Made by a program: the position numbers and the translations under genes
Shown: one piece after another, positions 50,946 to 53,941 of the stretch
How the letters are laid out: each line of letters begins with the position of its first letter
How positions within the stretch are numbered: position 1 is the stretch's first letter
Notes under the pieces: generated by a model
The model's database searches: none
The model's input: the letters and a program-made list of their open reading frames with translations, nothing else
What the model was told of the DNA's origin: nothing
Assembly (NCBI GenBank): GCA_020621965.1
Contig: JAHRYV010000023.1
Location: forward strand, 1-53,941
Length of the DNA stretch: 53,941 bases
Reading direction: 5' to 3'
Origin: Curvibacter sp.
GTDB taxonomy: Bacteria > Pseudomonadota > Gammaproteobacteria > Burkholderiales > Burkholderiaceae_C

Positions 50946-51701
50946 ATGACCGAGGAATATCCAAAGGGGGCCGCGCCGATGAACGATCTGATCGTGCCGG
51001 GGGCCAGCGTGATGCATTCGTTCGACTCCAGCGTATTGACGACCACGGCCCAGCCGGCCAGCGGGGCCACCAGGCTGGGGCTGGGGGGACGTGTCTCCCG
51101 CGTGGACGAGCTCCGCGCCCAGCCGCGCAGGCCGGGCGAGGCGTCGTGCTTCCATGCGGATCGGCATTTCCACTACGACGCCGTCAAGGTCTTGCCCGGG
51201 GAATACTTCGTCTGCGCAGAGGATCTGTTGCTCAAGGCGGTGCTGGGTTCCTGCGTCGCGGCCTGCGTCTGGGACGGCAAGGCGCGTATCGGCGGCATGA
51301 ATCACTTCATGCTGCCCGAAGTCGAGGCGGGTGCCGACCGCTGCGGCGCTTACGCCATGGAGCTCATGCTCAACGAGATGATCAAGCTGGGCGCCCGCCG
51401 CGAGACCCTGCAGGCCCGGGTTTTCGGTGGCGCAACCCTCAAGGCGGGCGCCGCCGTGCCGGTGGGGGAGCGCAGCGCCGGCTTCGTGCGGGACTATCTT
51501 GCGGCCGAGCGCATCCCGGTGGTGGCGCAGGACCTGCTGGGCATACATCCGCGCAAGGTGTGCTTTTTCCCGGTCACGGGCAAGGCCCTGGTCAAGCGCC
51601 TGGCGCATGCGCATCCCGAGGCCTTGGCCGTGGAGGAGCGCAAGGGCAATGCGCTCAATATCGTCAAGTTCACCGGCGGCGGCTCGGTGGAGCTGTTCTA
51701 G
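50946..51701 (+). CDS. cheD: chemoreceptor glutamine deamidase CheD
   Basis: CheD deamidates glutamines of methyl-accepting chemotaxis proteins and can act with CheC-type phosphatases. The 251-residue protein has the CheD core with Cys103 (LGSCVAACVWD) and His120 (GGMNHFMLPE), 17 residues apart as in T. maritima. The catalytic Thr six residues before the Cys in T. maritima (Thr21) is Lys97 here. The N-terminus is extended by about 75 residues beyond the usual start HADRHFHYDAVKVLPGEYFV, and the C-terminus has the GGSVELF tail. GGAGACAGGC precedes the ATG at 50946; a later ATG at 50979 is also possible. Confidence 0.93.
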   Translation: MTEEYPKGAAPMNDLIVPGASVMHSFDSSVLTTTAQPASGATRLGLGGRVSRVDELRAQPRRPGEASCFHADRHFHYDAVKVLPGEYFVCAEDLLLKAVLGSCVAACVWDGKARIGGMNHFMLPEVEAGADRCGAYAMELMLNEMIKLGARRETLQARVFGGATLKAGAAVPVGERSAGFVRDYLAAERIPVVAQDLLGIHPRKVCFFPVTGKALVKRLAHAHPEALAVEERKGNALNIVKFTGGGSVELF

Positions 51702-51717
51702 GGGCATTGCCCTGGAG

Positions 51718-51745
51718 GCAGCGCCGGCCGAACGCCTGGCGCTGC
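51718..51745. terminator. hairpin between convergent cheD and uup
   Basis: GCAGCGCC (51718-51725) pairs with GGCGCTGC (51738-51745) across a 12-nt loop. It is close to both stop codons and has no T run. Confidence 0.55.
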
Positions 51746-51768
51746 GGGACGACGCTTGGTTGGCGCGC

Positions 51769-53655
51769 TCAGCCGCGTGCCGAGAGTTCTTCCCAGCGGC
51801 TCATGGCGGCCAGCAGTTCCTCGTCTATCTCGGCATCGCGCTGGTACAGGGTCGCAGCGCGTTGTGCATCCTTGGCGTACAGGCTGCCATCGGCCAGCTC
51901 GTGGCGCAGCTGTCCCTGTTCCCGTTCCAGGGCGTCGATGAGATCCGGCAACGCCTCCAGCTCCCGGCGCTCCTTGTAGCTGAGCTTGGCGCCGCTGGCG
52001 GGCGCGGACGCCGGGCTGGGCGCCGTGGGCACTGCCGGCGTGCCAGCCGGCTCGCGGGCCGGCTCCGGCTCCGCGGCTGCCCTGATGGCCTGGCTGCGCC
52101 TGGACTGCGTCAGCCAGTCCTCGATGCCGCCCTCGTATTCGCGCCAGCGGCCATCACCCTCATGGGCGATGATGCTCGTGACCACGTTGTTCAGGAACGT
52201 CCGGTCGTGGCTGACCAGGAAGACCGTGCCGGGGTAGTCCTGCAGCAGTTCTTCCAGCAGGTCCAGGGTGTCGATGTCCAGGTCGTTGGTGGGTTCGTCC
52301 AGCACCAGCACGTTGGCCGGCCGGGCGAACAGGCGGGCCAGCAGGAGCCGGTTGCGCTCGCCGCCGGAGAGGGAGCGCACGGGCGAATTGGCCCGCGCCG
52401 GAGAGAACAGGAAGTCGCCCAGATAGCTCTTGACGTGCTGGCGTTTGTTGCCGATCTCGATCCACTCGCTGCCGGGGCTGATGAAGTCCTCCAGCGTGGC
52501 GTCCAGATCGAGCGCATTGCGCATCTGGTCGAAGTAGGCGACCTGCAGATTGGCGCCCTGGCGCACCTGACCGCTGTCGGCCTGCAGTTCACCCAGGATC
52601 AGCTTGAGCAGCGTGGTCTTGCCGGCCCCGTTGGGGCCGACCAGGCCGATCTTGTCGCCGCGCAGCAGGGTGGCGCTGAAGTCCCGCACCACCGTGCGGT
52701 CGCCGAAGGCCTTGCTGACGTTGCTCAGTTCCGCCACCAGCTTGCCGCTGGGCGCGCCGGCGGCAACTTCCATCCTGACGCTGCCCACCGCGTCGCGCCG
52801 GGCCGTGCGCTGGGCGCGCAACTGCTGCAGGCGGGTGATGCGGCTCTGGCTGCGCGTGCGCCGGGCTTCCACGCCCTTGCGCACCCAGACCTCTTCCTGT
52901 GCCAGCAACTTGTCGGCCTTGGCGTTGATGACGGCTTCCTGGGCGAGCTGGTCTTCCTTCAGTGTCAGATAGGTAGTGAAGTTGCCCGGATAGGAGTTGA
53001 GCCGGCCGCGGTCGAGCTCCACGATCCGGGTGGCGACCCGGTCCAGGAAGGCGCGGTCGTGGGTGATGGTGACGATGCTGCCCTTGAACTCCAGCAGCAG
53101 CGTCTCCAGCCACAGGATCGAGTCCAGGTCCAGGTGGTTGGTCGGCTCGTCCAGCAGCAGCACATCCGGTTGCGTGACCAGCGCCTGCGCCAGCGCCACC
53201 CGCTTGCGGGTGCCGCCCGAGAGGGTCTTGATCGAGGCGTCCGGATCCAGATGCAGGCGGTGCAGGGTTTCGTTTAGCCGCTGCTCCCAGGTCCAGCCAT
53301 CCTGGGACTCGATCGCATCCTGCAACTGGTCGAGTTCGCCCTCGCCCTGCGTGTAGCGCTCGATCAGCTCGATGACACCGCTCAATCCGGCCCGCACGGC
53401 CTCGAAGACCGTGTGATCGGGCATCAGGATCGGCTCTTGCGGGACGTAGGCCAGACGCAGGTTCTGCTGCATCTGCAGGGTGCCGTCATCAGGTTTCTCG
53501 ATGCCGGCCAGGATCTTGAGCAGGGTGGACTTGCCGGTGCCATTGCGGCCGATCAGCCCGACACGCTCGCCGGATTCAAGAGCAAAGTCTGCGTGATCGA
53601 GCAGGGCGACGTGGCCGTAGGCCAGTTGAGCATTGAGGAGGGTGAGCACGGCCAT
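51769..53655 (-). CDS. uup: ABC-F family ATP-binding protein Uup
   Basis: ABC-F proteins bind ribosomes or DNA structures and have no membrane part. The 628-residue protein has two ATPase domains: Walker A GRNGTGKST near residue 36, signature LSGGTRKR and Walker B LLLDEPTNHLD; then GPNGAGKTT, LSGGERNR and LVLDEPTNDLD. The ABC-F linker (about 230-300) is rich in Arg and Gln. The C-terminal coiled coil after an Ala/Pro-rich stretch (LSYKERRELEALPDLIDALEREQGQL) is the Uup mark. Uup helps resolve branched DNA in E. coli. It is convergent with cheD and divergent from the promoters at the window end. Confidence 0.95.
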   Translation of the reverse strand: MAVLTLLNAQLAYGHVALLDHADFALESGERVGLIGRNGTGKSTLLKILAGIEKPDDGTLQMQQNLRLAYVPQEPILMPDHTVFEAVRAGLSGVIELIERYTQGEGELDQLQDAIESQDGWTWEQRLNETLHRLHLDPDASIKTLSGGTRKRVALAQALVTQPDVLLLDEPTNHLDLDSILWLETLLLEFKGSIVTITHDRAFLDRVATRIVELDRGRLNSYPGNFTTYLTLKEDQLAQEAVINAKADKLLAQEEVWVRKGVEARRTRSQSRITRLQQLRAQRTARRDAVGSVRMEVAAGAPSGKLVAELSNVSKAFGDRTVVRDFSATLLRGDKIGLVGPNGAGKTTLLKLILGELQADSGQVRQGANLQVAYFDQMRNALDLDATLEDFISPGSEWIEIGNKRQHVKSYLGDFLFSPARANSPVRSLSGGERNRLLLARLFARPANVLVLDEPTNDLDIDTLDLLEELLQDYPGTVFLVSHDRTFLNNVVTSIIAHEGDGRWREYEGGIEDWLTQSRRSQAIRAAAEPEPAREPAGTPAVPTAPSPASAPASGAKLSYKERRELEALPDLIDALEREQGQLRHELADGSLYAKDAQRAATLYQRDAEIDEELLAAMSRWEELSARG

Positions 53656-53722
53656 ATGTGCTGGCGATTATCCCCGTCCGGGTCGGCCGGCGCGGCTTCA
53701 GAAGATCGGCGCGAAACGAGGC

Positions 53723-53752
53723 TTGCGCACGGCCAAAAAGTTGTGCTATAGT
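53723..53752 (+). promoter_or_regulatory. upstream promoter (P1) of a strong transcription unit
   Basis: The -35 is TTGCGC (53723-53728) and the -10 is TATAGT (53747-53752), with an 18-bp spacer. GGCTTCGCT starts 4 nt after the -10, exactly as at the second promoter. It lies 68 bp upstream of the uup start, on the opposite strand. Confidence 0.6.
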
Positions 53753-53866
53753 TGCGGGCTTCGCTCTTGAGAAAGAACGAATTTGAGTTGAAGCACTGAC
53801 CGGCCGGCAACGGCGGGCCTCGCCAGCGAAAGCGGCGAACGACTCAAAAAAAGTTTCGTCAACGTG

Positions 53867-53896
53867 TTGACGGGGTGGAAAAAATAGTGCTAGAAT
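53867..53896 (+). promoter_or_regulatory. downstream promoter (P2), likely of an rRNA operon
   Basis: The -35 is TTGACG (53867-53872) and the -10 is TAGAAT (53891-53896), with an 18-bp spacer. An A-rich tract (53846-53852) lies upstream, as for an UP element. GGCTTCGCT follows 4 nt after the -10. The next gene is outside the window; strength, tandem layout and leader suggest a 16S-23S-5S operon, though another stable RNA is possible. Confidence 0.7.
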
Positions 53897-53941
53897 TCAA
53901 GGCTTCGCTGATCGCAGCAAAGCAAGCGCAAGACGGTAAGT

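Overview
The window is chromosomal DNA from a GC-rich betaproteobacterium, most likely a member of Burkholderiales close to the Comamonadaceae. That is inferred from the gene order tRNA-Trp–secE–nusG–rplKAJL–rpoBC, the rsmB–DUF4390–ntrY-like–ntrX-like block, a LysR gene divergent from a DUF2917 gene, and the codon bias. No plasmid, phage, transposase, integrase or CRISPR array is visible.

Layout. 1-12325: the end of tRNA-Trp, then the transcription/translation core (SecE, NusG, L11, L1, L10, L7/L12, RNA polymerase beta and beta-prime) with structured leaders and terminators. 12368-17431: 16S rRNA methylase RsmB, a DUF4390 protein, a nitrogen-type sensor kinase with a short NtrX-like regulator that lacks the sigma54 ATPase domain, and tRNA-Phe. 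17635-27502: an accessory block of envelope and stress genes: two DUF4398 lipoproteins (one with an OmpA domain), two BON-domain lipoproteins, a CsbD-like protein, two tandem Crp/Fnr-type regulators, a large lipoprotein with four Ig-like repeats and a DUF3494 ice-binding-type domain, and an OmpA porin. 27519-34337: phospholipase PldA with a Rep helicase, an AEC-family transporter, and catalase-peroxidase KatG behind a possible OxyR site. 34405-37402: an AT-rich gene of HEPN type, PriA, and an AT-rich gap with a DnaA-box match. 37403-49713: housekeeping and metabolic genes (HemE, a DsbD/ScsB-type protein, Cfa, a B12-radical SAM protein, a creatininase-family hydrolase, SlyX, LysR, DUF2917, a histidine phosphatase, PhzF and an aminotransferase). 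50046-51701: a compact chemotaxis set (a small CheZ-like protein, a CheY-like regulator and CheD). 51769-53655: the ABC-F protein Uup. The window ends in two tandem promoters that look like those of an rRNA operon.

Two genes that should be intact are broken by single-base deletions: rpoB (five deletions within about 200 bp) and cfa (one). Since RpoB is essential and each reading frame resumes exactly where the family predicts, these are most likely sequence errors.

The best candidates for something under-described are (1) the 18.5-27.5 kb envelope-stress block with its paired Crp-type regulators and nearby dyads, (2) the small chemotaxis module, in which a 148-residue protein carries the CheZ DxxxQ signature and shares a C-terminal GGS(I/V)ELF tail with CheD, and (3) the low-GC HEPN-motif gene next to priA. 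Functions come from reading the sequence and from family knowledge; no database search was run.
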